From Leisingera sp. ANG-M1 (lineage in GTDB: Bacteria; Pseudomonadota; Alphaproteobacteria; Rhodobacterales; Rhodobacteraceae), in NCBI RefSeq assembly GCF_000813745.1, contig NZ_JWLC01000015.1:62001-126000 (forward strand): DNA of 64,000 nucleotides. Direction: 5' to 3'. A program made the translations under genes and the position numbers. Positions 33,821 to 43,146 of this stretch are shown piece by piece. The stretch's first letter is position 1; the number at the start of each line of letters is the position of its first letter. The notes under the pieces are model-generated. The model ran no database searches. It saw nothing but the letters and a program-made list of their open reading frames with translations, and was not told the origin of the DNA.

Positions 33821-34768
33821 ATGATGCGCGCGCTCGCCTTTGCCGCCCGGCACGGGCGGGCCGCTTTGGTCCTGGGGCTGCTGGCCGGGCTGTTGCTGCC
33901 CGGCCTCGCCGCCTCCCTTCAGCCCTGGCTGCCGGAAATGGTGGCCGGGCTTTTGTTTTTGAATGCCTACCGGATCGGTTTCCGCAAGGCGGCAGGCGGG
34001 CTGGCCGATGGTATCAGCACCCTCAAGGCCATTGCCCTGTTGCAGGTCGCACTGCCGCTGCTGGCGCTGGGGTTGGCCGCGCTGTTCGGCGTCGCGCAGA
34101 CGCCAGCCGCCGTGGCGCTGATCCTGATGCTGAGCGCCCCGTCCGTGACCGGCAGCCCCAATATCACCGCGCTGATGGGCCACGCGCCGGAGTCGGCGTT
34201 CCGCTTGCTGATCCTCGGCACCGCCCTGATGCCATTGACGGTGATACCGGTGTTCCTGCTGGCGCCCAGCCTTGGCGATCTTGCGGAAGTACTGCGTGCT
34301 GCAGGGCGGCTGATCGGAGTGATCGGCCTCACCGTTGCAGCGGCTTTCTTGCTGCGGCGGCTCACCCTGTTCCGCCTGAGCGATGCTCAGGGCAAGGCGA
34401 TCGACGGGCTGACCGTGATCGCCCTGGCAGTGATCGTGGTGGGATTGATGGCCGCCCTTGGCCCTGCGCTGCACGCAGATCCGCTGCTGGTGCTGCGATG
34501 GCTCGGCTTTGCCCTGGCTGCCAATCTGGGCCTGCAAGTGCTGACCTTTGCAGTGATGCGCCGCCGCGCGAGCAGCGGCGCCGTGCCAGTCTCCGTTGTG
34601 GCCGGCAACCGGAACTTCGCTCTCTTTCTGATCGCCCTGCCCGCAGCCACCACCGATCCGCTCCTGATCTTTCTCGGCTGCTACCAGATCCCGATGTATC
34701 TGACCGCCATCCTGATGCAGCGGTTTTACGGCAGGCCCGCAGGCCCCGGTCCCGCAGCTGCGCCCTAG
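33821..34768 (+). CDS. BASS-like (bile acid:sodium symporter fold) transporter
   Basis: 315 residues with nine to ten hydrophobic helices. The start (HGRAALVLGLLAGLLLPGLA) and segments such as MLSAPSVTGSPNITALMGH and VVAGNRNFALFLIAL match the BASS superfamily, in which a crossover region binds sodium. It begins five bases after dctM and ends overlapping the converging gene at 34765, so it is the last gene of the catabolic transcript. Its substrate may be a product exported or a second substrate imported; unknown. ATG 33824 is an alternative start. Confidence 0.7.
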   Translation: MMRALAFAARHGRAALVLGLLAGLLLPGLAASLQPWLPEMVAGLLFLNAYRIGFRKAAGGLADGISTLKAIALLQVALPLLALGLAALFGVAQTPAAVALILMLSAPSVTGSPNITALMGHAPESAFRLLILGTALMPLTVIPVFLLAPSLGDLAEVLRAAGRLIGVIGLTVAAAFLLRRLTLFRLSDAQGKAIDGLTVIALAVIVVGLMAALGPALHADPLLVLRWLGFALAANLGLQVLTFAVMRRRASSGAVPVSVVAGNRNFALFLIALPAATTDPLLIFLGCYQIPMYLTAILMQRFYGRPAGPGPAAAP

Positions 34769-35667
34769 GACAGGAACGTCACCCCGGGCATGTGCCGGAT
34801 CAGGTTGGTGTCCTGCTGGTAGACCTCAGTCATCTCATCCACCAGATCCTGCGACCAGCCTGGCAGGTCGATCTCTTCTTCCACCGCCTCTTCCGAATGA
34901 AAGTAGCTCAGGAAAAGCGAGCGCACCCGCTCCCGTTGATCTTCCGACAGCCCCGACCGCCCTTCCAGATAAGCCTCCAGCCGCTCATATCCCGATTCCG
35001 AAATGATGCCGCGGGTGATGTCCAGCTCGCCGCTGAACCGGAAACCGCTCCCAAGCCCGGTTACCTGGCCCAGGATATTGGGCCAGATCACCGGTGTTTC
35101 CTCATTGCACCACACCGTCACAGGACAGCCTGGGTTGCGGTACAGGATATCCTCCACCACATGCGACCAGCGCAGGCTGAGAAAATCCGCGCCCGCGGAG
35201 AATTGCCCCCAGCTCCTGCTGGACTGGGAGTTGTACACCGGTCCGATCAAGGTTGCCGGATTGCGCAGGCCCAGAAAAAACGCGCAGGGGTTGCCCGGGA
35301 ACACGCTGCGCAGCGCAGCCGCGTTCTTGCCGGCATTGCGGTAGAGCTGCCCCTGGCTCAGCATCCAGCCGGGCACCCCAAGAAAACCGGAGCTGGTCAG
35401 GATAACCCGCGACACCTCTTGATCCTTGACGATGCCCGCCAGCAGCGCCTCGCGCTCCTGGCTGGTCACGAAGTCCTGGTCCTGCTTGCGCAGCATCTGG
35501 CCGATCGCCTTCATATAGGTGCCGGGCCGGCGGACCATGACTCCGCGTTCGAGCAGCCGCTGCGCGTCCTTGCGCAGCGACCAGGTCAACTGGCCATTGT
35601 CGGTATTGGGCGCCCCAAGGTGCAGGGCCAGGGTTATCTCCTGCATGCTGGTGTCTGCTTCGCTCAT
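34765..35667 (-). CDS. Sulfotransferase-like protein with an altered P-loop
   Basis: 300 residues. The beginning ITLALHLGAPNTDNGQLTW sits where bacterial sulfotransferase-like proteins have HLGxHKTGTT, so the basic residue that contacts the 3'-phosphosulfate donor is missing. Later, FFLGLRNPATLIGPVYNS resembles the 3'-phosphate-binding RxP..S region. No signal peptide. The likely fold is sulfotransferase-like but activity is doubtful. It is on the same strand as the glycosyltransferase genes that follow upstream in transcription, and it overlaps the BASS-like gene tail to tail by four bases. Confidence 0.5.
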   Translation of the reverse strand: MSEADTSMQEITLALHLGAPNTDNGQLTWSLRKDAQRLLERGVMVRRPGTYMKAIGQMLRKQDQDFVTSQEREALLAGIVKDQEVSRVILTSSGFLGVPGWMLSQGQLYRNAGKNAAALRSVFPGNPCAFFLGLRNPATLIGPVYNSQSSRSWGQFSAGADFLSLRWSHVVEDILYRNPGCPVTVWCNEETPVIWPNILGQVTGLGSGFRFSGELDITRGIISESGYERLEAYLEGRSGLSEDQRERVRSLFLSYFHSEEAVEEEIDLPGWSQDLVDEMTEVYQQDTNLIRHMPGVTFLS

Positions 35668-35731
35668 CGTCTTGCCCGGCCTCTCCCCCGGCTGCGCGCT
35701 GCGTTGCTGATGCGGATGGTGCCTGCCCGTC

Positions 35732-37105
35732 TCACAGCCGGTCCCTCATACGGCGGAAAAACCGGTCGTCGCGCTGCCGCAGAATATAGCTGCAGACTTG
35801 TTTCGCAAGGCGCGGATGGCCTCGGTCGAGCGCCAGGTTGGCGAGCTCCCGCTGAAACCGGGGAAAGCTATGCCGCTTGCGCAGCAACTGATGGAACTGA
35901 TGCGGTGTCAGCCCGCCCGAAATGGCGCCGCGGGCAATCTCCTGCAGCACTCCCATCTGCTGCAGGGACGAGCCCAGCCTGTGCCCCAGCAGCGGGCAGC
36001 GCCACAGGGTCACGTTCGGCCCGGTGAACCGGGCGGCATGCGCCGCATCCGGCGCCACATAGGGGTCATACATGATATGCACATCGCCTGCCCCCTGGCT
36101 GGCCAGTGCGGCATCGCCGAAGGAGCCGGAGAAATCGCGGCCCCAGACTTTCTTGTACCGCATCTCCCAGGGCACCAGGGTTTTGTCGAGCGTTGACTGC
36201 GGGCTGATTGCAAACACCGTCGAGCCCGGCGCCGCTGCGGCAAAGGCCGCCGCCGCATAGCCGCCCATCGATGCGCCGTAGAACACCACCCGCTTGAACT
36301 GCGCAAAAAAGCCGCTGTCGCGCAGCGCTTCGAACTTGGCGGCCACCTCGGCATGGCGGAACCAGGTCCAGCCGTTGGCCATCACCCCCAGCATCGACCA
36401 GCCCTGCGCCTCGATAAAGCTGAACCCCCAGGGACGGCGGTCATCCCGCTTGGTCATCGCGATGTCGAGATTGTCGAAGGTCACCACCAGCGTATCGCCG
36501 CGCGGCATGAACAGGAAGGAATGCTCTTCCAACTCGTCGAAGAACCCTTCCTTTCCGGCCAGCTGGCGGGCGACCTTGGACCACTCACCGGACGGCTGAG
36601 GCTCTTCCTGGGGCTCTACCGAGAGCACAGCAAGGCCATTGCTGTCCGCCCCCGGCTGCACCAGCGTATTGCAGCTGCCGTAGGATTTAAGGAACGGATA
36701 GCTGCCCGATCCCTTGCGGATCTCGATCACCACCCGGCTCAGCGGATGCAGGGACTGGTCCAGCACCGGTTTGAAATTCTGAATCTTGTGGCGGACGCCA
36801 AAGCTGTTGAGCGCCAGGATCACGTCGTAGCTGCTGCCGGCAGCGCCGCTGTCCACAACCCGGATTGCGTCCCGGTCTACGCCGCTGCGGTCCAGCATAG
36901 CCAGCCAGTCCCGCAGCTGTTGGGCATCGGCTGGCACCAGCTGCCCCTTGCGGTTCACACTGACAAAATCAATGCTGCAGCCAAAACGCTGGTGCAGCAG
37001 AACCGACAGTTCCGGAGCCTGGCCGTTGATGTCCGCGGCCCTGGCAACGTCGTCCACGTCCAGCGCCGGAAGCACCATTGCGGCAAAAAAAGCTTCACTC
37101 AGCAT
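35732..37105 (-). CDS. Degenerate methyltransferase module fused to an alpha/beta-hydrolase-like domain
   Basis: 457 residues. Residues 1-150 follow the same order as the methyltransferase domain at the end of the gene at 37242 (compare AADINGQAPELSVLLHQRFGC with AADIGCGYAFASLLLHRRYGC, and VIEIRKGSGSYPFLKSYG with VLDIRKGSGGIGAMKSFG), but the SAM-binding glycine motif is lost. Residues 190-400 look like an alpha/beta hydrolase: DTLVVTFDNLD and a nucleophile elbow FYGASMGGYAAAAF with Ser; a C-terminal His (PLLGHRLGSS) is in a plausible place. Tail region is helical and basic. Role unknown; perhaps an esterase acting on a surface glycan made by the neighbouring enzymes. Confidence 0.6.
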   Translation of the reverse strand: MLSEAFFAAMVLPALDVDDVARAADINGQAPELSVLLHQRFGCSIDFVSVNRKGQLVPADAQQLRDWLAMLDRSGVDRDAIRVVDSGAAGSSYDVILALNSFGVRHKIQNFKPVLDQSLHPLSRVVIEIRKGSGSYPFLKSYGSCNTLVQPGADSNGLAVLSVEPQEEPQPSGEWSKVARQLAGKEGFFDELEEHSFLFMPRGDTLVVTFDNLDIAMTKRDDRRPWGFSFIEAQGWSMLGVMANGWTWFRHAEVAAKFEALRDSGFFAQFKRVVFYGASMGGYAAAAFAAAAPGSTVFAISPQSTLDKTLVPWEMRYKKVWGRDFSGSFGDAALASQGAGDVHIMYDPYVAPDAAHAARFTGPNVTLWRCPLLGHRLGSSLQQMGVLQEIARGAISGGLTPHQFHQLLRKRHSFPRFQRELANLALDRGHPRLAKQVCSYILRQRDDRFFRRMRDRL

Positions 37106-37241
37106 AGGTCTTCAACACCCCCTGGGGATGCGCCAGAGCCCGGCCAGCCCCATTCAGGCTGTCCGCTGGCGCCCCGCCCTTTCCTCTGTACTATCCGAAA
37201 AGGGTTAAGGATCTGATTACCCCCAATTGTTCCGGCGCCGG

Positions 37242-38807
37242 TCACGCCTGCTGGCCGGCGCGGGTCAGGACCGTGGAGTATTTTCCGTGCTTGGCCAGCA
37301 CCTCGACAGCCCCGAAGCTTTTCATGGCGCCGATCCCGCCTGACCCTTTGCGGATATCCAGAACAATGCCGCCGCCGGTGCTGATCTGGTTGCGGAACAG
37401 ATGCTCGTATGTGCCGACAGGATAGTGGAAACCGCAGGAGGCCAAGCTGATGACAAGGTCGAAATCGCCCAGCGCCGCGGTGTCTTCCGTCTTGGGGTTC
37501 ACGGTGGTGATCTTCTCCGGCGGCACGCCGTTTTTCTCCAGGAAGGCCCGGGCGGTTTCGAGACTGGTGTAGCCCGCCCCCTCCCCTTGAAAGCCAAAGT
37601 GGCGCCCGTTGCCCTCTTCGATATCGATCAGCACGATACCGCAGCCATAGCGGCGGTGCAGCAGCAGGCTGGCAAACGCATAGCCACAGCCGATATCGGC
37701 GGCCCGCTTCGGAGCAATGGTGTCGGTGGACTGCAGGAAGAAATCGCACTCCCGCCCGGCAATCCGGATCGACTCGTGCAAAATGCGGTCCCGCTGTGCC
37801 CGGGCGTCTTCCATCAAAGGTTCCGCATCGCCATCGGTCCAGGCCTTGATAACCTGGCCGGAGCTGGCCAGCTCGGACCGCTGCAGCAGGATATTGGCGA
37901 CATCCTCGTCACTGAACATGGAGAAATCCAGCGTGGCTGGGTCAATTTGCACCGGTGTATCCTCTTCCGTTACGGGCGCTGGCAGCAGGTGGCGGGTCTG
38001 ATCCGGGTTGATCCCGTGCTTGGCCAACAGATCATGCACATAGCAGCCCTTGGCCGGAACACCGCCGTATTTTCCCGCGATATTGCGGAAGCGGCGGCCC
38101 CAGAAGTGGATCGAAAGCGTATCGCTGCGGATATAGCTTCGAGCCTGATCGGGGCGGTTCGGGTTAAGCACGACCCCTGCCCGCTTGAACGGCACCGGAT
38201 AGATCACATGGCCGGGGCGGGAATTGGAGACCTCGCCGGTTTCCTGCAGGAACCAGGTCAGCGCGTCGGGCCCCCAGACGCCCCAAGGCAGCAGCGAGAC
38301 ATGCACGCCTTCGCCGCGGTCCTTGAGCGCCTGCAGCTCGGCCTGTTTCTCAGCGCTGTACCAGGGCGGAATGGGGTATTCGTCGCTGGTGAAGCGCAGC
38401 ATTTCCTTCAGCGTCTTGGAAGTCTTGGGCAGACGCAGCACGCCATTGTTGACCATCGGCTTGTCGTCCGAGATCCAGCCGTGGAAATGCTTGCCCTTGA
38501 TATCCCAGGGCTGGCAGCAATAGGCATCGGTATCGGCCCAGATGTAATCGGTCTGGCGCAGCAGATGCAGCCGGAAGACGTCGGCATGATAGGCCGGACT
38601 GCCGGTGCGGGCATGGCGGATGATGTGCTCTGCGGGCAGGATCTCATTGGCATCGGCCAAGCGCACCCCATCGGGCACCCCCTTGACCTCATCATAGGTG
38701 AACAGGACTGTTTCGTGCCCGTTGTCCACAAAGGACTGCAGGCAAAGCTGCTCAAGCCAGCTGAGCTCCGGGCCTACCCAAAGTGACGCAATGGCTGGAA
38801 GTGCCAT
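37242..38807 (-). CDS. Glycosyltransferase (DXD, GT32-like) fused to a methyltransferase
   Basis: 521 residues. The N-terminal half resembles sugar-transferring enzymes of the GT32/capsular type: ASLWVGPELSWLEQLCLQSF, RHARTGSPAYHADVFRLHLL and the DXD motif WADTDAYC. From about residue 365 a class I methyltransferase follows with AADIGCGYAFASLLL and an acidic strand end VLIDIEEGNG. The C-terminus is the module also found, degenerate, in the next gene downstream. The protein probably adds a sugar and a methyl group to a polysaccharide or glycoprotein. No signal peptide; cytoplasmic. Confidence 0.7.
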   Translation of the reverse strand: MALPAIASLWVGPELSWLEQLCLQSFVDNGHETVLFTYDEVKGVPDGVRLADANEILPAEHIIRHARTGSPAYHADVFRLHLLRQTDYIWADTDAYCCQPWDIKGKHFHGWISDDKPMVNNGVLRLPKTSKTLKEMLRFTSDEYPIPPWYSAEKQAELQALKDRGEGVHVSLLPWGVWGPDALTWFLQETGEVSNSRPGHVIYPVPFKRAGVVLNPNRPDQARSYIRSDTLSIHFWGRRFRNIAGKYGGVPAKGCYVHDLLAKHGINPDQTRHLLPAPVTEEDTPVQIDPATLDFSMFSDEDVANILLQRSELASSGQVIKAWTDGDAEPLMEDARAQRDRILHESIRIAGRECDFFLQSTDTIAPKRAADIGCGYAFASLLLHRRYGCGIVLIDIEEGNGRHFGFQGEGAGYTSLETARAFLEKNGVPPEKITTVNPKTEDTAALGDFDLVISLASCGFHYPVGTYEHLFRNQISTGGGIVLDIRKGSGGIGAMKSFGAVEVLAKHGKYSTVLTRAGQQA

Positions 38808-38914
38808 GATTTCTGCCCCTCAAATACCCAATCAATGCAGCTGTTTATCTGCGTTATTATTAACCAAATTTAACCCGCAGCCCGGATTCCTGTCAATGTG
38901 CCGGGCGGCCTGGG

Positions 38915-41179
38915 TCAGTGCGTGGTCTCGCCGCGCTCCACCGTGAACCAGAAGTCGCTGCCCGGCTCGTTTTCCGCGATCTCGTCCGGGATCACGCCGG
39001 GGCCGCTCAGGAAGACGTTGGCGCCGAAATGCGCGTGCATCCGCGACAGCTTGCACAGCTTGCCGCCGGTCAGTTCGCGGAACAGCTCGATCATGTCGTG
39101 CCGCAGCTTCAGCTCCTCGATCTTCTCCCGGTGCTTGCGGCAGGAATACTCATGCGCAGCAGCAATATCCGGATCCGCCAGCAGCCGTGCCATCTCTGCC
39201 TCCAGCGCCGGGATCATCCGCTGGATCGAGCGCTCCTCCTCGGCGTTGTTGTTCATCCGGAACCAGTAGGACAGGCCCTGATCGCGGTCGACATGGTTCA
39301 CCCGGCCGCGGTCGCGCTTTACCAGGAAACTTTCGGCGCTGCGCACGGCGTAGTGGTTCAGCTGCACCAGGTCATAGCCATAGGTGCTCATCGACGACCG
39401 CCAGCCGTTGCGGAACATCTCGCGCGGCATGTCCTGGCCTGAGCCGTTGACCCAGCGGATATCCTCCCACAGCTGCGGCTTCAGCCCCTTGGGCCGGTGC
39501 ACGCCCAGCTTCTTGAAGATGCCGGTGTTGCGGAACAGGGTCTTGAAGCCCCAGGCCTGATGCGGCTTGCGGGTAACCTCAAAGGCGCAGCGGGTGAATT
39601 CGCGAGTGATCAGATCACCGGTGAAGTCGCGCACGTCATTGTTGCCGAACAGCCGCCAGGTGATGGAGATCATATTGGCCTCCCCCACTGCCTCGAACAG
39701 ATCCGGCAGCCGCCCCCCACCGCATTTGATGTTGATGAACTCGTCCACATCCATGCAGATCAGCCAGTCGGCCCCGGTGATCACCGGCTCCTCTTCGGCG
39801 GCCTGAAGCGCCGCGTGCTGCGGCTTCAGATCGGTGCCGCGGAACGGGTTTTCACGGTGCTGCACGATGCCCTTCTCCTGCAGCATCTGCAGCATAGTGT
39901 CGGTGCCGTCGGAGCAGTCATTGGTGTAGACCAGAAAGTCATCCACCCCGATTGCCCGGTGATAGGCCAGCCATTCAAGGATAAAGGGGCCTTCGTTCTT
40001 CATCGTGGTGACGATGGTGGTCTTGGGCTTGCCGCTGCCTTTGCGAATGGCGTCTTCGGGCGGGATGCGCACCGGCTTGGCTGCAAAACAGCGGGTGGCT
40101 AGGTCCAGCAGCTCCGGGGTTTCGACCAGGCTGGTTTTCGGCACGATCTTGGACACTGTATCAGTCGGATGCCGCAGCGCCATGCAGCGGTAGAAGCGGC
40201 CATCGGCATCCGGCGCAGGCTCTGCCCCCACAACCCGGATCAGCCGCCAGATGCAGGCCTCCCCAGACACAGCCGGGGCCAGGCACCAGCGCGGCCGCAC
40301 CCCGGCGGCGTCGAATTGGGTGCAGATGTGATCGCCAAAGGAAGCGTCGTCCCCCTTGCGCACCCGCCAGGGGTAGGCTTGCACCCCGCCCAGCCGGACA
40401 CACCCCGACGGCGCTGCCGCGGCCTGGTCAAAAACAATCGGGCCGCCGGAAGGAGCCAGCAGATCGAACAAATCAATATTGGCAACCGCGCGGGCGCGGG
40501 CCAGAAACCGGGCGCGCAGGATTTCGTAGATCAGAAACTCGCCCAGCGGTGCCCGCCAAGGATCGACGGGCGGTATCTCCATCCGGTCCTTTCCGGGTGC
40601 GCCCGGAACGTTAAAGGGATGCGCTTCCTCCGGCAGCCCTTCCTTGCCCAGCGGCAGTTTGGAATGCACCACCACCAGCCGCTCAAGCCCTTCAATGCCC
40701 TCGGCCAGGCTGCGGAGTTCAGCGGTAAAACGGCGGCTGTCCTGCGGCTGCGCCCGGTCAAGGATGACAGCGCCCTGCAGGCCGTGCTGCGAGACATGAT
40801 AGCGCAGCCATGCCACCGCCGTTTCTGCGGTTTCGCCGTTGCGGACGGCAGCCAACACATTGAGCCCGGCAAACAGATCCGTTTCCTCGGGATGCAGGGG
40901 CACATTGTAATGTTCGCCATGGACAGAAACTGCAGCCTCTCCAGCAGCAGACGGCGTCTCCAACACAGGCGCGCCGCCGAAATTGTGCAGGGTTGCCAAG
41001 TCCGAAGCGGACGGAACCGCCACGGCATCGCGCGGCGTCTGTGTTTTGAAGAACAAGCGGGCTGTGCGGCCGCCGTGCATCGCGACCGCATCCAGCAGAG
41101 TTTCCCCGGCCAGGGAGAGTGCGCTTAGCTCGCGTTCAAGAATCTTGCCGGCGCTGGCTCCGGTGGCTGGATTGGACAT
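38915..41179 (-). CDS. Large glycosyltransferase family 2-like protein
   Basis: 754 residues. The C-terminal half (from about 385) is a GT2/GT92-type transferase: TTIVTTMKNEGPFILEWLAY, FLVYTNDCSDGTDTML, the metal motif ICMDVDEF and WGFKTLFRN. The N-terminal 380 residues have no clear family; LFVFDLLAP-type segments suggest a second, Rossmann-like domain. Large two-part proteins of this kind are common in Roseobacter genomes with unknown acceptors. It is on the same strand as the GT32-like and hydrolase-fusion genes, so a joint role in surface glycan assembly is inferred. Confidence 0.7.
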   Translation of the reverse strand: MSNPATGASAGKILERELSALSLAGETLLDAVAMHGGRTARLFFKTQTPRDAVAVPSASDLATLHNFGGAPVLETPSAAGEAAVSVHGEHYNVPLHPEETDLFAGLNVLAAVRNGETAETAVAWLRYHVSQHGLQGAVILDRAQPQDSRRFTAELRSLAEGIEGLERLVVVHSKLPLGKEGLPEEAHPFNVPGAPGKDRMEIPPVDPWRAPLGEFLIYEILRARFLARARAVANIDLFDLLAPSGGPIVFDQAAAAPSGCVRLGGVQAYPWRVRKGDDASFGDHICTQFDAAGVRPRWCLAPAVSGEACIWRLIRVVGAEPAPDADGRFYRCMALRHPTDTVSKIVPKTSLVETPELLDLATRCFAAKPVRIPPEDAIRKGSGKPKTTIVTTMKNEGPFILEWLAYHRAIGVDDFLVYTNDCSDGTDTMLQMLQEKGIVQHRENPFRGTDLKPQHAALQAAEEEPVITGADWLICMDVDEFINIKCGGGRLPDLFEAVGEANMISITWRLFGNNDVRDFTGDLITREFTRCAFEVTRKPHQAWGFKTLFRNTGIFKKLGVHRPKGLKPQLWEDIRWVNGSGQDMPREMFRNGWRSSMSTYGYDLVQLNHYAVRSAESFLVKRDRGRVNHVDRDQGLSYWFRMNNNAEEERSIQRMIPALEAEMARLLADPDIAAAHEYSCRKHREKIEELKLRHDMIELFRELTGGKLCKLSRMHAHFGANVFLSGPGVIPDEIAENEPGSDFWFTVERGETTH

Positions 41180-41329
41180 ACTGCTGCATCATTTGGTGGC
41201 GTTGTTGGCCCCGGATGCCGCGCACCAGAAGCAGGTGCTTTTATAGCCGAACCCCATAGACGCTGGAACGGTGAAAGCAAACGCAGGGCGGGAAAGCCGG
41301 GCGCCGCTGATATTCCCGCAACAGCACAT

Positions 41330-41371
41330 AAAAAAAAACCCCCGCCCCCTGCCCGCCATACCAGCGGCGGG
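41330..41371 (-). terminator. Terminator-like hairpin for the gene at 41471
   Basis: On the minus strand CCCGCC and GGCGGG form a stem, followed by a G-rich spacer and a run of nine T (plus-strand A9 at 41330-41338). Lies about 100 bp after the stop of the cell-wall-hydrolase-like gene. Confidence 0.55.
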
Positions 41372-41470
41372 AGAACAGAACACAAGGGGCGGGATATGCA
41401 AGCGCGTGTGGAGTGCTCTTGCATTAAGGGCCGCAGGCGGGCGGAAGGCACACCTGCGGGCAGAGACTGA

Positions 41471-42922
41471 TCAGGCGCGCCGTATGGCGCGCAGTTTGTA
41501 TTCGGTGCCGCCCATCCGGCCGTCTTTCGGATAGGAAGAAATTCGCACCCGGTTGTTCTGGTTGCCGCCCAGAACCGAGATATAGTCACCCTGGTCTTCG
41601 ATCAGGAACCCGACATGGCCGCCTTTGCCAACCCGTTCGAACACCACAATGTCGCCCTCGCGCGGGGCATCAAAGGCGTCAATCCCCCAATCTGCCCAGT
41701 TCAAAGCGCGCTGGCTTCCGGTGCCGGAATAACCGCCCTGCTCCACGCAGTAGTTCACGAAGGAGGAACACCAGGCCACGGAATCGTCGGTGCCGGACCA
41801 GGCATTGGTGGTGGAGTGGTACATGACGATCCGCGGATTGCTGCCCGGCCCGGGCACTTCGCGCACGTCCAGCGCCAGTTCCGCCCGGGCGATGTCATAA
41901 GGCGACTGCGGATCCCAATTGGCCGCATCCATGCTGTACATGGCAGAGGCCGGCTGCGCCGCAGCCCGATGTTCTGCCAGCGCCTCCGGTTTGGGCGGCA
42001 CGCCTGCCGCGATATGGGCAACCGAGGCCGGGAAACCGCCGGAAACCGTCTGCAGATAGGCGCCATGCATGAAGCCGTCTGAATAGCCGTCACCATCCAA
42101 ATCGACATTCACCCAATCGCCGTGGCGGCCCAGCGCCTGAACGATTGCGCCCTGCACCAGCGCTTTTTCCACTGCATAGCCAGATCCCGGCCCGCGCCGC
42201 AGGTTCAATCCGTTGCGGGCGATCACCTGCATCATCGCAAACGGCTGCCCCCACGGGCCGAAACCAGCGGCCTCTGCAGGTCCGGCCTCCCCGCCGGGAG
42301 TGAACTGTCCGAAGTTCTGCCAGGCTGGCGACAGGATGTTGCCGTCGTGCGGCAGCGGTGCGGATTTAGCCGGCCAGATCTGCCGCAACGCCCAGCCACC
42401 GGTCTGCAGCATGGCCCGGGTGCCGGCCCAGCCGGTTGCCGCTGCGAGCCAGATCAGATCGGCATAGCCGGCATCCCGCACGGTTTTTCCAACCAGGCCG
42501 GAGCCATAGACTCCGATGCGGTATGCCCCGCCTGTCTGTGCCGCTACGGCCGCAAAGTAATCGCGGATCGAAGCCAAGTGCGAGGATTTGTAAAAATCGT
42601 GATCCACGGCGAAGTAAATCGCGGAGCCCTCGGGTTGGCCAATGCGCTCTGCCAGTTCCAAAGCCCGCATCGCATCCGCCCGGCCGCTGGCGGCATCCAG
42701 ATCGGCAATGTTGCCCTTGGCGCCGCCGCGCTGCTGAAACACAACAGCCAGGGAGAGGCCCGCCTCTGCGATGGCTTTAGCTTCACTTTTCTCCACCCGT
42801 TTCTCATTCAGCGATGAGGAGTTCTGATGGTTGTAGTAGCGGATAATTGTCTCCACACCGCCGCGGCGCAGCGCCTTCAGGTGCCGTGTGGTGTTCCAAG
42901 GGGTGTCGATGACTCTGTGCAT
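41471..42922 (-). CDS. Three-domain cell-wall-hydrolase-like protein (DUF1906 - SH3 - TIGR02594)
   Basis: 483 residues. Residues 1-210 match DUF1906, a glycoside-hydrolase-like TIM barrel (VIDTPWNTTRHLKALRRGG, YFAVDHDFY). Residues 237-300 are a bacterial SH3 domain (VIARNGLNLRRGPGSGYAVE). Residues 345-483 match the TIGR02594/CHAP-NlpC-like family, with Cys in VAWCSSFVNYC and His in GGHVGFLIE. All three types act on or bind peptidoglycan. No signal peptide is visible, so export would need another route (type I or VI secretion, or cell lysis). Belongs to a minus-strand run with the next two genes. Confidence 0.75.
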   Translation of the reverse strand: MHRVIDTPWNTTRHLKALRRGGVETIIRYYNHQNSSSLNEKRVEKSEAKAIAEAGLSLAVVFQQRGGAKGNIADLDAASGRADAMRALELAERIGQPEGSAIYFAVDHDFYKSSHLASIRDYFAAVAAQTGGAYRIGVYGSGLVGKTVRDAGYADLIWLAAATGWAGTRAMLQTGGWALRQIWPAKSAPLPHDGNILSPAWQNFGQFTPGGEAGPAEAAGFGPWGQPFAMMQVIARNGLNLRRGPGSGYAVEKALVQGAIVQALGRHGDWVNVDLDGDGYSDGFMHGAYLQTVSGGFPASVAHIAAGVPPKPEALAEHRAAAQPASAMYSMDAANWDPQSPYDIARAELALDVREVPGPGSNPRIVMYHSTTNAWSGTDDSVAWCSSFVNYCVEQGGYSGTGSQRALNWADWGIDAFDAPREGDIVVFERVGKGGHVGFLIEDQGDYISVLGGNQNNRVRISSYPKDGRMGGTEYKLRAIRRA

Positions 42923-43146
42923 GGCCTTTAACTCCAGGCTCTCCCGGGGGCGGCGTGCAGGGCTGACGCCCTGCGGAACGGTCCGGGCTCTTAGTTTGTC
43001 GTGTGCGGCGGACAGCCAGGCCGCGGCCAGTTGCAGGCCTCTCCGCGGCCTTTGCCGCCGGGCCGGAGCAGGCAGGCGCGACGCAGAAGCACTCTTAAAC
43101 CTGCCTCTCCCGCCTGCCCCGGCGGCCCGGCACCGCAGTCTCAGCT

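Noticed and set aside
36353-38786. Long plus-strand frames opposite the glycosyltransferase cluster
   Set aside because: They mirror genes with clear catalytic motifs on the minus strand and show no start signals.
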